Positions 35,012 through 45,142 of a stretch of DNA of 64,000 nt are shown piece after piece. A model generated the notes under the pieces. That model saw nothing but the letters and a program-made list of their open reading frames with translations, was not told where the DNA came from and ran no database searches. Position 1 is the stretch's first letter; each line of letters begins with the position of its first letter. The stretch is taken from assembly GCF_036186745.1 (NCBI RefSeq), contig NZ_CP108086.1, positions 4,836,001 to 4,900,000 of the forward strand, in the 5' to 3' direction. This DNA comes from Microbispora hainanensis. Lineage in GTDB: Bacteria > Actinomycetota > Actinomycetes > Streptosporangiales > Streptosporangiaceae. The translations under genes and the position numbers were made by a program.

Positions 35012-35209
35012 ATGGCCGACGCACCGAACCCGATCCAGCTGCAGAAACACCTGAAGGGCGTCGACTATCCGGCCGCGAAGTCGGACCTGATCCGTACGGC
35101 CCGGGACCAGGGCGCGGACGACACCGTCATCAACGCGCTGGAGCGCATCCCGGACCGGCAGTACGACGGCCCCAACGCGGTCAGCAAGGCGGTCACCGAC
35201 GCCCGGTGA
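35012..35209 (+). CDS. DUF2795 protein
   Basis: Encodes 65 residues from an ATG with a GAAGGGGG site upstream. The sequence NPIQLQKHLKGVDYPAAKSDLIRTARDQGADDTVINALERIPDRQYDGPNAVSKAV matches DUF2795, a small helical domain common in actinobacteria, sometimes described as a stress-associated protein. No membrane segment. Role unknown. A larger reading frame from 34820 is open but not homologous. Confidence 0.8.
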   Translation: MADAPNPIQLQKHLKGVDYPAAKSDLIRTARDQGADDTVINALERIPDRQYDGPNAVSKAVTDAR

Positions 35210-35217
35210 CGAAGGGG

Positions 35218-35285
35218 CCCGCTGAGAACACAGGCCCGCTGAGAACACCGGCTCGGTGAGAACACAGGCCCGTCGAGAAGAAGTC
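35218..35285. repeat. 17-bp tandem repeat after the DUF2795 gene
   Basis: Four imperfect copies of GCCCGCTGAGAACACAG lie in the spacer between DUF2795 and the convergent patatin gene. Confidence 0.7.
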
Positions 35286-35434
35286 TGGTGAGCAACCGGT
35301 CCCGGCATCGGGCGGCCGGCGCGGGAACGATCCCGCGCCGGCCGCCCGTGTGTGTGACGCAGCATGCCCGCCGCCCGCGTGACGCCGCGTGCCGTTTCCC
35401 GCGTTTCTGGCGGGTACGGCGGGCAGGCCGGGGG

Positions 35435-36259
35435 TCAGGACCAGACGGCGGCGATCGGCTCGGCGAGGGCGGCGGCCTGGTCGAGCCCCGCCGCGAAGGC
35501 AGGTCCCCACAGAGCCGGGTCGAGGACGTTCTCGCCGAACACCGCAGTGGAGGCCGCGTCGGGGTGGACGACGTACGACGCGGACGCCCCGGCCTTCGCC
35601 ATCTCGGCTTCGAGGACGGCCCTGGGGGTCAGGTTGCCGAGCGGTTCGAGCACCACGAGGGTGCGTGCGCCCGCCGCGAGGTCGGCGTTGGTCGTGGAGC
35701 GGACGCCGCCGTCCACGTACCTGCGGCCGTTGATCTCCACGGGCGGGAAGACCATCGGCACGGCGCAGCTCGACGCGACGGCCAGCACCAGCGGCGCGCC
35801 GGAGGACCGGTCCCACACGACGAACTCGCCGGTGGCCGCGTCCACGCTGGTGATCAGCAGCTCGCGCTCGGGCCACTCCTTCACCGGCAGCCGTTCGCCG
35901 ACCGCCGCGAGCCGGTCGGCGTAGTGGTCGACCCTGGCCGCCAGGGCCATCTGGCCGACCCTGCGGCGGGCCTCCCGCCGGTCGATGTCCGGGTCGAACA
36001 GCACGGCGAACGCCTGCATGACCTCGTCCAGGTCGGCGGCCGGGGGCGGGCCGGTGTCCACCTCGACCTGGTGGGCGATCGCCTCCTCCAGGTCGGCGCC
36101 GGTGGCCACGAGCGTGCCGACGACGGAGCCTGCCGAGGTGCCGATGATCCGGTCCGCCGTCCCCAGGTCCACGCCGAGACGGCGCAGGCCGGTGACGATC
36201 CCCGCTTCCCAGGCGATGCCGGCGACTCCTCCGCCGCCGAGCACGAGAGCAGTAGTCAT
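35435..36259 (-). CDS. Patatin-like phospholipase/esterase
   Basis: Encodes 274 residues. The oxyanion loop VLGGGGVAGIAWEAG is at residues 6-20, the nucleophile motif GTSAG at about 41-45 and the catalytic Asp in YVDGGVRS (DGG) at about 181-187, the complete Ser-Asp dyad of patatins. No signal peptide, so it is probably cytosolic or membrane-associated, hydrolysing lipid acyl esters. Length is typical for bacterial RssA/YlbK-like members. Monocistronic. Confidence 0.87.
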   Translation of the reverse strand: MTTALVLGGGGVAGIAWEAGIVTGLRRLGVDLGTADRIIGTSAGSVVGTLVATGADLEEAIAHQVEVDTGPPPAADLDEVMQAFAVLFDPDIDRREARRRVGQMALAARVDHYADRLAAVGERLPVKEWPERELLITSVDAATGEFVVWDRSSGAPLVLAVASSCAVPMVFPPVEINGRRYVDGGVRSTTNADLAAGARTLVVLEPLGNLTPRAVLEAEMAKAGASASYVVHPDAASTAVFGENVLDPALWGPAFAAGLDQAAALAEPIAAVWS

Positions 36260-36303
36260 AACCGGAATTATGTTCCACGAATGCGTGTGCCCGAGCCCGT
36301 GGT

Positions 36304-36315
36304 GAAACCGGTTCC
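36304..36315. promoter_or_regulatory. Palindrome upstream of the xyloglucanase gene
   Basis: GAAACCGGTTCC contains the perfect palindrome AACCGGTT, 150 bp ahead of the glycosidase start and 45 bp from the divergent patatin start. LacI-family repressors controlling polysaccharide genes bind such sites; assignment is speculative. Confidence 0.3.
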
Positions 36316-36462
36316 AATTAGTCTGGACGCCAAACTATTGACGGCGCTTCCGCTGGTATGTGACTCTTCCCTTCAGATTTCCATGCACGTGGGAGAAGGA
36401 CGGTCAGGGTCCCCACCTGATCGTGCATGGCCGGTTGTCCGTGCTCGGAGGGAAAACCGTCC

Positions 36463-39219
36463 ATGCGAAGATTCGCATCCATGCTCGTGGTCGCCGCCGT
36501 GGCCCTGGTCACGGCCGTGATCAGAATGAGCCCCGTGTCGGCCGTGGCCGCCGACCCGTACACGTTCAAGAACGTGCAGATCGCCGGTGGAGGCTTCGTC
36601 CCCGGCATCGTGTTCAGCCAGGCCCAGAAGGACCTCATCTACGCCCGCACCGACATCGGCGGCGCGTACCGCTGGAACCAGTCCTCCCAGACGTGGACGC
36701 CGCTGCTCGACTGGGTCGGCTGGTCCAACTGGGGCTACAACGGCGTCGTAAGCATCGCCCCCGACCCGGTGGACGCCAACAAGGTGTACGCCGCCGTCGG
36801 CATGTACACCAACAGCTGGGACCCCAACAACGGCGCGATCCTGCGCTCGTCGAACAAGGGCGACACCTGGCAGGTGAGCCCGCTGCCGTTCAAGCTGGGC
36901 GGCAACATGCCCGGCCGTGGCATGGGCGAGCGCCTCGCGGTGGACCCGAACAAGAACAGCATCCTCTACTTCGGCGCGCCCAGCGGCAACGGCCTGTGGC
37001 GGAGCACCGACTCCGGCGCCACCTGGTCGAAGGTGACGAACTTCCCCAACGTCGGCAACTACGTCGCCAGCCCCGGTGACGCCTACAACGGCGACAACCA
37101 GGGCGTCGTCTGGGTGACCTTCGACAAGCGGACCGGCACGTCGGGCAACGCCACCCAGACGATCTACGTGGGCGTGGCCGACAAGAGCAACACCGTCTAC
37201 CGCACCACCAACGGCGGCACCTCGTGGGAGCGGGTCGCCGGCCAGCCCACCGGCTACATCGCCCACAAGGGCGTGCTCGACACGACCAACGGCTACCTCT
37301 ACATCGCCACCAGCGACACCGGCGGCCCGTACGACGGCGCCAAGGGCGACGTGTGGCGCTACGCCACCGCCACCGGCACCTGGACCCAGATCAGCCCGAT
37401 CCCGTCGAGCAGCGGCGACGACTACTTCGGCTACAGCGGCCTGACCATCGACCGCCAGCACCCCGGCACGATCATGGTCGCCACCCAGGTCTCCTGGTGG
37501 CCCGACGCGATCTTCTTCAGGAGCACCGACAGCGGCGCGAACTGGACCCGCATCTGGGACTGGACCTCCTACCCGAACCGCAGCTTCCGCTACAAGATGG
37601 ACATCTCCGCCGCTCCGTGGCTGACCTTCGGCACGAACCCCCAGCCGCCCGAGGTCACGCCCAAGCTCGGCTGGATGAACGAGTCGGTGGAGATCGACCC
37701 GTTCGACTCCGACCGGATGATGTACGGCACCGGCGCGACGATCTACGGCACCACCGACCTCACCAAGTGGGACTCGGGCGGCCAGTTCACCATCAAGCCG
37801 ATGGTGAAGGGCCTGGAGGAGACCGCCGTGCTCGACCTGATCAGCCCGCCGAGCGGCGCCCCGCTGATCAGCGCGCTCGGCGACCTCGGCGGCTTCCGGC
37901 ACACCAACCTCGACGCCGTGCCGTCCTCGATGTTCACCCAGCCCGTCTTCACCTCCGGCACCTCGCTCGACTACGCCGAGACCAACCCGAGCGTGATGGT
38001 GCGGGCCGGCAACTTCACCGACTCCGACCGCCCGAACGACAGCCACGTGGCGTTCTCCACCGACGGCGGGGCCAACTGGTTCCAGGGCACCGAGCCGGGC
38101 GGGATCAACAACGGCGGCACGGTCGCGGCGGCGGCCGACGGCAGCCGCTTCGTCTGGGCCCCCGGCGACCCCGGCATCCAGGTCGTCTACTCCGTCGGCT
38201 TCGGCAACAGCTGGACCGCCTCCAGCGGCGTCCCGGCAGGCGCGATCGTCGAGTCCGACCGCGTGAACGCGCAGAAGTTCTACGCCTTCTCGAACGGCAG
38301 GTTCTACGTGAGCACCAACGGCGGCGCGAGCTTCAGCGCCACCGCGGCGAGCGGGCTGCCCACCACCGGCGTGCACTTCAAGGCGCTGCCCGGCAAGGAG
38401 GGCGACATCTGGCTCGCCGGCGAGGGCGGCCTGTGGCACTCCACCGACTCGGGCGCCTCGTTCACCAAGCTGTCCAACGTCAGCAGCTCGATCAACATCG
38501 GCTTCGGCAAGGCGGCGCCCGGCAAGAGCTACCAGGCGCTCTACCTCGCCGGCACCGTGGACGGCGTGCAGGGCCTGTTCCGGTCCGACGACACCGGCGC
38601 GAGCTGGGTGCGCATCAACGACGACCAGCACCAGTACGGCAACATGGGCGAGGCCCTGACCGGCGACCCGCGGATCTACGGCCGGGTCTATCTCGGCACG
38701 AACGGCCGGGGCATCATCTACGGCGACCGCACCGGCGGCTCCACCCCATCACCGTCGCCGTCGCCGTCCGCGTCTCCGACGAGGTCGCCGTCCCCGAGCC
38801 CGTCGGCCTCTCCGTCCACGTCGCCGTCGCCCTCGCCCTCGCCGAGCCCCTCTGCGTCGCCGTCGCGCAGCCCGTCCCCGAGCCCGTCGCCTTCGGCGAG
38901 CCCGTCGGGCGGCAAGGCGTGCTCGGCGACGTACACGGTGGTCAACCAGTGGCCGGGCGGCTTCCAGGGCGAGGTCACGGTGACCAACACCGGCGGCTCC
39001 TCGATCAGCGGCTGGAGCGTCAAGTGGGCCTTCGCGAACGGCCAGACGATCAGCCAGCTCTGGAACGGCACGGTCAGCCAGTCCGGGGCGAACGTCACCG
39101 TCACCAACGTGAGCTACAACGGCTCGGTCGGCGTCGGGGCGTCCACCACGTTCGGGTTCCAGGCGAGCTGGAACGGCACCAACGCCGTCCCGTCGCCCGT
39201 GACCTGCACCGCCTCGTGA
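36463..39219 (+). CDS. Secreted GH74 xyloglucanase with CBM2
   Basis: From ATG 36463, behind GGAGGG, 918 residues; a frame from 36427 adds twelve residues. Signal peptide MRRFASMLVVAAVALVTAV...AVAA. The catalytic part (residues about 30-750) is a two-domain seven-bladed beta-propeller: NVQIAGGGFVPGIVFSQAQKDLIYARTDIGGAYRW, STDSGATWSKVTNFPN and many Asp-box-like S-D-G-G/A-x-x-W repeats. A Pro/Ser/Ala linker follows (about 760-820), then a type 2 carbohydrate-binding module (CSATYTVVNQWPGGFQGEVTV to SPVTC). The enzyme cleaves xyloglucan endo- or end-wise outside the cell; CBM2 anchors it to cellulose. Confidence 0.92.
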   Translation: MRRFASMLVVAAVALVTAVIRMSPVSAVAADPYTFKNVQIAGGGFVPGIVFSQAQKDLIYARTDIGGAYRWNQSSQTWTPLLDWVGWSNWGYNGVVSIAPDPVDANKVYAAVGMYTNSWDPNNGAILRSSNKGDTWQVSPLPFKLGGNMPGRGMGERLAVDPNKNSILYFGAPSGNGLWRSTDSGATWSKVTNFPNVGNYVASPGDAYNGDNQGVVWVTFDKRTGTSGNATQTIYVGVADKSNTVYRTTNGGTSWERVAGQPTGYIAHKGVLDTTNGYLYIATSDTGGPYDGAKGDVWRYATATGTWTQISPIPSSSGDDYFGYSGLTIDRQHPGTIMVATQVSWWPDAIFFRSTDSGANWTRIWDWTSYPNRSFRYKMDISAAPWLTFGTNPQPPEVTPKLGWMNESVEIDPFDSDRMMYGTGATIYGTTDLTKWDSGGQFTIKPMVKGLEETAVLDLISPPSGAPLISALGDLGGFRHTNLDAVPSSMFTQPVFTSGTSLDYAETNPSVMVRAGNFTDSDRPNDSHVAFSTDGGANWFQGTEPGGINNGGTVAAAADGSRFVWAPGDPGIQVVYSVGFGNSWTASSGVPAGAIVESDRVNAQKFYAFSNGRFYVSTNGGASFSATAASGLPTTGVHFKALPGKEGDIWLAGEGGLWHSTDSGASFTKLSNVSSSINIGFGKAAPGKSYQALYLAGTVDGVQGLFRSDDTGASWVRINDDQHQYGNMGEALTGDPRIYGRVYLGTNGRGIIYGDRTGGSTPSPSPSPSASPTRSPSPSPSASPSTSPSPSPSPSPSASPSRSPSPSPSPSASPSGGKACSATYTVVNQWPGGFQGEVTVTNTGGSSISGWSVKWAFANGQTISQLWNGTVSQSGANVTVTNVSYNGSVGVGASTTFGFQASWNGTNAVPSPVTCTAS

Positions 39220-39234
39220 GGTAGCACCCCAACG

Positions 39235-39274
39235 GCCGTACGGGTGCGCCCCCTCACCAGCGCATCCGTACGGT
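39235..39274 (+). terminator. Hairpin after the xyloglucanase gene
   Basis: GCCGTACGGGTGCG (39235-39248) and CGCATCCGTACGGT (39261-39274) pair over 12 of 14 positions (plus two G-U), 15 bp after the stop codon. Confidence 0.6.
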
Positions 39275-39574
39275 CCCTCAGTGCCTCGTCCCGTCCTCGC
39301 AAGAACAGAGGCGGGGGACGACTACTCGTGGAGCCTGCTGCAGGGCGAGCGCATGACCGGGAATGACCCGGACAACGCGAAGCCCGGGTTCCCGTCAATT
39401 CCGGCGGTAAGCCCGGGCTCACTTCCTCTCCCCCTCGCAGGGGGCGGCGTCTGGAAGCATACCTGGGAAGACCGCTCCATATGTCACTGTGAGTGACGTT
39501 CATATAGCCTGATGCGGGCGACCGATTGTGCTCAGAGAAAATTGGCGTGCGCCCTGGGCGCGGCCGGGTGTTGC
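39275..39574. other. Leader region before the nucleotidyltransferase-like gene
   Basis: About 300 bp without a gene. AGCCCGGGTTCC (39380) and AAGCCCGGGCTCAC (39410) form overlapping stems, and CCCCTCGCAGGGGG (39430) is a small hairpin, so the RNA could be structured. I do not recognise a known riboswitch class here. Confidence 0.35.
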
Positions 39575-40189
39575 ATGAACGGGATGATCGGCGAACCACT
39601 GGAACGACTGCGCGCCGCCGCCCGGCGCACGCGTGAACTCGCCCTCAAGCGGGTGAGCACCGGCCTGGGCCACGAGAACGCCGACGACGACGTCGGCACG
39701 ATCGGCACGGACGGCGCCCTCGGATTCGATCCGTTTCCCCTGCTCGAAGCCCTGCATCGCCACGACGTCCGAGCCGTGGTGATCGGGCAGGTCGCCGGCA
39801 TCATGCACGGGTCCGCCGAGCTGACCGGCGATCTGGACCTCCTCTGGGACGGCGAGCCGGTCCACGCCCCGGCCCTGGCGGCCGCCTTCATCTCCCTCGA
39901 CGCCCGGCTCACCGACGAAACGGGCGTCCCCTTGGCGACTCGTCCGGAGGCTCTGCTCCGCCCCAAGGTGCAGTTCACCGCGCCCGGAGCGAGCGGCGAC
40001 TGCTGCACTCCCGACCTCCCCTGGGGCGACCTGAATGTCCGGGAGATCCTCGGCAGGGCGGTCACCGCGTACGGCCCGGGCGGCCTGGAGGTTCACTACG
40101 TGTCCCGGGAAGACCTCATCCGGATGCGGCGGGCCCTGGGCCGCCCCAAGGACCTCCGGCGAGCGGACGAGCTCGACCGGCTCGCGTGA
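39575..40189 (+). CDS. Nucleotidyltransferase-fold protein
   Basis: From ATG 39575 about 204 residues; ATG 39512 is in frame and would add 21 residues without similarity. The core VRAVVIGQVAGIMHGSAELTGDLDLLWDG (about residues 64-92) matches the polymerase-beta-type nucleotidyltransferase loop (G-x-x-A-x-x-x-H-G then D-x-D). The C-terminal region ends with EVHYVSREDLIRMRRALGRPKDLRRADELDRL, a pattern typical of AbiEii-like/DUF6036 proteins. It might be the enzyme of an MNT-type toxin-antitoxin pair, but no partner gene is adjacent. Confidence 0.6.
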   Translation: MNGMIGEPLERLRAAARRTRELALKRVSTGLGHENADDDVGTIGTDGALGFDPFPLLEALHRHDVRAVVIGQVAGIMHGSAELTGDLDLLWDGEPVHAPALAAAFISLDARLTDETGVPLATRPEALLRPKVQFTAPGASGDCCTPDLPWGDLNVREILGRAVTAYGPGGLEVHYVSREDLIRMRRALGRPKDLRRADELDRLA

Positions 40190-40286
40190 GACGAGCTGAG
40201 CGCGGCATGACCGCTCATCCCCCGAAGCCGGGGTCGGGGCGGAAAAGGGCTGGGCTGGGGCGACGTGAAGGTGATCTAGTGGAGTG

Positions 40287-41084
40287 GTGACGGGACTGTC
40301 GGAGGAGTGGGGCGGGACGGGCTGGGACAGTCAGGCGCGGTCGGTCGATGGGCGGTGGGTGGAGCGCCGTCCCAGGCGGCCGGAGGTCGCCGCGCGGCTG
40401 CTCATGGAGACCCGCCTGATGCCGTGGCTCGCACAACGGCTGCCGTTGCCCGTCCCGATCCCTCACGTGCTTCGACAGGAGCCGTTGGTCGTACGGCACG
40501 AGATGGTCGCCGGTGAGCCGCTCGCGGCCTTCGACGCCGCGGGCGGACGGACGCTGGGCGCGTTCCTGCGGGCTCTGCACGCGACCGGCCCGGCGCAGGC
40601 CGTACGGCGTGGCGCGCCGTCGGCACGGGAAGCGCTGCGGGATCGGGCGGCGACGCTGGAAGACTTCGGCATCCGCGTGATGCCGCTCCTGCCGGACGAC
40701 CGGAGAGGGGCCGCCTGGGCCTTGCCGGATGCCGTGGCCGCGTCGCCTGCCGATGCCCTGGTCCACGGGGACCTGGGGCCCGAGCATGTGCTGGCGCGGA
40801 ACGGCGTGGTGAGCGGCGTCATCGACTTCGGCGACGCGCACGTCGGCGATCCGGCGCTCGACCTGGCGTGGGCGCTCCACGGCGCCCCGCCGCTGTTCGC
40901 CCGGGCCGTCGCGGCGGAGTACGGCGCCGCGCCGGATCTCGTCGAACGGGCACTGCTGTGGCATCGGCTCGGCCCGTGGCACGAGGTCACGTACGGCCTC
41001 GACACCGGTGACCCGGACACGGTGCGCAGCGGGCTCGGGGGCGTCCTCGCCCGCCTTCCCCGTCGAGCCTGTGAGACCGCGTGA
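40287..41084 (+). CDS. Aminoglycoside phosphotransferase-family kinase
   Basis: About 265 residues from GTG (40284 or 40287). It has the Brenner-type catalytic loop ALVHGDLGPEHVLARNG (HGDxxxxN-like) and the metal-binding GVIDFGDAHVGDPALDLAW, spaced as in APH enzymes. The N-terminal lobe is short (VVRHEMVAGEPLAAF as hinge). APH-fold proteins phosphorylate antibiotics, choline, homoserine or sugars; the substrate is not evident. The catalytic-loop Asn is replaced by His (GPEHVL), seen in some family members. Confidence 0.75.
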   Translation: MTGLSEEWGGTGWDSQARSVDGRWVERRPRRPEVAARLLMETRLMPWLAQRLPLPVPIPHVLRQEPLVVRHEMVAGEPLAAFDAAGGRTLGAFLRALHATGPAQAVRRGAPSAREALRDRAATLEDFGIRVMPLLPDDRRGAAWALPDAVAASPADALVHGDLGPEHVLARNGVVSGVIDFGDAHVGDPALDLAWALHGAPPLFARAVAAEYGAAPDLVERALLWHRLGPWHEVTYGLDTGDPDTVRSGLGGVLARLPRRACETA

Positions 41085-41199
41085 CGGGTGGGAAAAGGCC
41101 CTATGGATGTGACCTTCGACTGGTATGTCCGTGGGGCCCGTCGCATAGCCTTTCCAGGGCGGGCCGTCGGGCCGCGCCTGGACAGGGGTGACTGCGCGA

Positions 41200-43257
41200 A
41201 TGGCGATCGGGGTTTACGTCGCGGCCGGCGACGCGAGGAGCAACAAGGGCACGATCGCCCTCGGCATGATCGAACTACTGACCCGCCAGGTGGGCACTGT
41301 CGGCGTGTTCCGGCCGGTCGTCCGGTCGGGCCGCGAGGACAGCCTGGTCAACACCGCGCGCAGCCGCTTCGGGATCGGCCTGCCGTACGCCATGTGCACC
41401 GGCGTCACCTACGAGGAGGTGCACGCCGACGAGGAGCGCGCGGCGGGGGAGATCCTGGCCCGTTATCGGGCGCTCGCCGGGCGGTGCGACGCGGTCGTGG
41501 TGATCGGCACCGACTACACCGACGTGGGCGCGCCCACCGAGTTCGTGTTCAACGCCGAGCTCGCCGCCAACCTCGGCACGCCGGTGATGAACGTGGTCAC
41601 CGGGCTCGACCGCACCCCCGACGAGATCGCCGCGGCGGTCGAGATGTCGCGCAAGGAGCTGGCCGAGCGGCACGCCACCGAGCTGGCCACGGTCGTCACG
41701 CGGGTCGCCCCCGGCCTGGTGGACGAGGTGGCCGCCCGCGTCCCCGCGTACGTCCTGCCGGAGGTGCGGCGGCTGTCCGCGCCGACGGTCAGCGACCTGA
41801 TGGCCGCCTGCGACGGCGAGCTGTTCATGGGCGACGCCGACCAGCTCGGCCGGGAGACGGGCGGGCTGATGATCGGCGCGATGTCGCTGCCGAACATCCT
41901 GGAGCGCCTCACCGAGGGCCTGGCGGTCGTCGTCCCCGCCGACCGCGCCGCCGCGCTGGTGCCGGGGCTGCTGGCGGCGCACAAGGCCCCCACGTTCCCC
42001 GCCCTGTCGGCGATCATCCTCAACGGCGGGCTGGAGCTGCCGGACGCCGTCGTCCGCCTCCTGAAGGGCATGGACATCCGGCTGCCGATCATCACGACCG
42101 GCGGCGGCACGTTCGAGACCGCGACCAAGCTGTCGAAGGCCGAGGGCCGGTTCAGCCCGGACGCCAAGGGCAAGATCGACACCGCGCTCGGGGTCTTCGC
42201 CGAGCACGTCGACGGCGCGGCGCTGCTGCGCAGCCTGCAGGTCACCAAGGCCGCCGCGATCACCCCGCTCATGTTCGAGTACGACCTGCTGGACCGCGCC
42301 CGCGCCGACCGCAGGCACATCGTGCTGCCGGAGGGCACCGAGCCGCGGATCCTGCGCGCCGCCGACAGCCTGCTGCGCCGGGGGGTCGCCGAGCTGACCC
42401 TGCTGGGCGACGAGCGCGAGATCCGGCTGGCGGCGGCCACGATGGGCCTGGCCGTCGACGGCGCCCGCGTGGTCAGCCCGTTCGACCCCGAGCTGCGCGA
42501 GCTGTTCGCCGAGGAGTACGCCCGGCTGCGCGCGCACAAGGGCGTGACCGTCGGGCAGGCCCGCGACATCGTCACCGACGTCTCCTACTTCGGCACGATG
42601 ATGGTCCACCTCGGGCTGGCCGACGGCATGGTCTCGGGCGCCGCCCACACCACCGCCCACACGATCAGGCCGTCGTTCGAGATCATCAAGACCTCGCCGG
42701 GCGTCGGCGTCGTGTCCAGCGTGTTCTTCATGTGCCTGGCCGACCGCGTTCTCGTGTACGGCGACTGCGCCGTGGTGCCCGATCCCACGGCCGCCCAGCT
42801 CGCCGACATCGCGATCTCGTCGGCCGCCACGGCCGCGAGGTTCGGGGTCGAGCCGCGCGTGGCCATGCTGTCGTACTCGACCGGCGAGTCCGGCGCGGGG
42901 CCCGAGGTGGACAAGGTGCGCGAGGCCACCGCGCGGGTGCGCGCGCTGCGGCCGGACCTGCCCGTCGAGGGTCCGATCCAGTACGACGCCGCGGCCGAGC
43001 CGAGCGTGGCGCGGACCAAGATGCCCGGCAGCGCGGTGGCCGGGCGGGCGACGGTGTTCGTGGTGCCCGACCTCAACACGGGCAACAACCTCTACAAGGC
43101 CGTGCAGCGCAGCGCCGGGGCGGTCGCGATCGGGCCGGTCCTGCAGGGCCTGCGCAAGCCGGTCAACGACCTGTCCCGCGGCGCGACCGTGGGCGACATC
43201 GTCAACACCGTCGCGATCACGGCCATCCAGGCGCAGGCGTACGGGGAGACACAATGA
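41200..43257 (+). CDS. pta: Phosphate acetyltransferase
   Basis: Encodes 685 residues from ATG 41200 with AGGGGTG upstream; GTG at 41188 is the alternative. Three parts are visible: a P-loop-like BioD/AAA_26 domain (VYVAAGDARSNKGTIALGMIELL), a DRTGG regulatory domain, and the C-terminal catalytic PTA_PTB domain (RAHKGVTVGQARDIVTDVSYFGTMMVHLG, MLSYSTGESGAGPEVDKVREAT, VFVVPDLNTGNNLYKAVQRSAGA). It converts acetyl-CoA and phosphate to acetyl-phosphate. The stop codon overlaps ATG 43254, the first of six repeated start-like motifs leading to ackA. Confidence 0.93.
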   Translation: MAIGVYVAAGDARSNKGTIALGMIELLTRQVGTVGVFRPVVRSGREDSLVNTARSRFGIGLPYAMCTGVTYEEVHADEERAAGEILARYRALAGRCDAVVVIGTDYTDVGAPTEFVFNAELAANLGTPVMNVVTGLDRTPDEIAAAVEMSRKELAERHATELATVVTRVAPGLVDEVAARVPAYVLPEVRRLSAPTVSDLMAACDGELFMGDADQLGRETGGLMIGAMSLPNILERLTEGLAVVVPADRAAALVPGLLAAHKAPTFPALSAIILNGGLELPDAVVRLLKGMDIRLPIITTGGGTFETATKLSKAEGRFSPDAKGKIDTALGVFAEHVDGAALLRSLQVTKAAAITPLMFEYDLLDRARADRRHIVLPEGTEPRILRAADSLLRRGVAELTLLGDEREIRLAAATMGLAVDGARVVSPFDPELRELFAEEYARLRAHKGVTVGQARDIVTDVSYFGTMMVHLGLADGMVSGAAHTTAHTIRPSFEIIKTSPGVGVVSSVFFMCLADRVLVYGDCAVVPDPTAAQLADIAISSAATAARFGVEPRVAMLSYSTGESGAGPEVDKVREATARVRALRPDLPVEGPIQYDAAAEPSVARTKMPGSAVAGRATVFVVPDLNTGNNLYKAVQRSAGAVAIGPVLQGLRKPVNDLSRGATVGDIVNTVAITAIQAQAYGETQ

Positions 43258-43400
43258 GCGCCCACGCGCGACGGGAAGAGCAATGAGCGCGCGGGCGCGG
43301 AGAAGGTGCAGGGTGAGCGCGCAGGCGCGGAGAAGGTGCAGGGTGAGCGCGCAGGCGCGGGAGGAGACACGGTGAGCGCGCAGGCGCGATGGGAGGCGGA

Positions 43401-43403
<3 letters not shown>
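43254..43403 (+). repeat. Tandem-repeated initiation region between pta and ackA
   Basis: Six start codons each followed by AGCG lie at 43254, 43283, 43313, 43343, 43372 and 43401, spaced 29, 30, 30, 29 and 29 bp. The core unit is GTGAGCGCGCAGGCGCGG and then AGAAGGTGCAGG or a Shine-Dalgarno-like variant. The last is the ackA start itself and the first overlaps the pta stop, so the ackA initiation region has apparently been amplified in tandem. Confidence 0.85.
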
Positions 43404-44579
<1,176 letters not shown>

Positions 44580-44639
44580 ACCCGCCGATCGCCGCGGTCG
44601 CGCGCTGGTTATCGTTGGCAGCGAATGGGGGTGAGCCGT

Positions 44640-45080
44640 GTGGCGACGGCTGAGGACAGTCGTACGGGTGGACACGAGGAGACCGCCGATCGGCCGGGCA
44701 GACTCGACCGGATCCGCGCGACTCCCGCGGGCCGGCTGACGCTGCGGATCGTCGTCGGGGTGATCGGGACCGCGCTCGTGGTCACCGGTCTGATCATGGT
44801 GCCGTTCCCGGGGCCGGGCTGGCTGGTGGTCTTCGCCGGGCTCGCCGTGCTGGCCACGGAGTTCACCTGGGCGTCGCGGCTGCTGGCGTTCGCCAAGGAC
44901 AAGGTCATGGCGGCGACCGGCTGGCTGAAGCGGCAGAACTGGTTCGTCCGCATCATCGCGGGCGCGCTCACGCTGCTCATCGCCGCGGCCATCGTCTGGG
45001 CGTCGATCCGGCTGACCTTCGGGATCGACCTGATCCACGAGGCCCGCGAGTTCCTGGTCCGGCCCCCGTTGTCGCTGTGA
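44640..45080 (+). CDS. TIGR02611/PGPGW-family membrane protein
   Basis: About 146 residues from GTG 44640 (ATG 44625 in frame). A polar N-terminal region precedes two clusters of hydrophobic helices: LRIVVGVIGTALVVTGLIMVPFPGPGWLVVFAGLAVLATEF, with the family signature PFPGPGW, and WFVRIIAGALTLLIAAAIVWASI. Function unknown; the family is found across actinobacteria. It follows ackA by 60 bp and may be co-transcribed. After its stop, a second degenerate copy of its last codons (CTGATCCACGAGGCTCGCGA) occurs near 45110. Confidence 0.8.
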   Translation: MATAEDSRTGGHEETADRPGRLDRIRATPAGRLTLRIVVGVIGTALVVTGLIMVPFPGPGWLVVFAGLAVLATEFTWASRLLAFAKDKVMAATGWLKRQNWFVRIIAGALTLLIAAAIVWASIRLTFGIDLIHEAREFLVRPPLSL

Positions 45081-45142
45081 TCGGTGCCGACCTCATCGGT
45101 GCCGGCCTGATCCACGAGGCTCGCGATCTTCCGGCCTGACCG

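Noticed and set aside
36373-38631. 752-codon minus-strand frame opposite the xyloglucanase
   Set aside because: Same type of antisense shadow; Val/Gly/Ala/His low complexity with no domain.
39360-39440. Possible riboswitch ahead of the nucleotidyltransferase-like gene
   Set aside because: Stem-forming CCCGGG words are present but no conserved aptamer core of a class I know; the downstream gene gives no metabolic hint.
41275-43254. 659-codon minus-strand frame opposite pta
   Set aside because: A shadow of a GC-rich gene; composition is His/Gly/Val-rich and without any motif, whereas pta on the plus strand is unmistakable.
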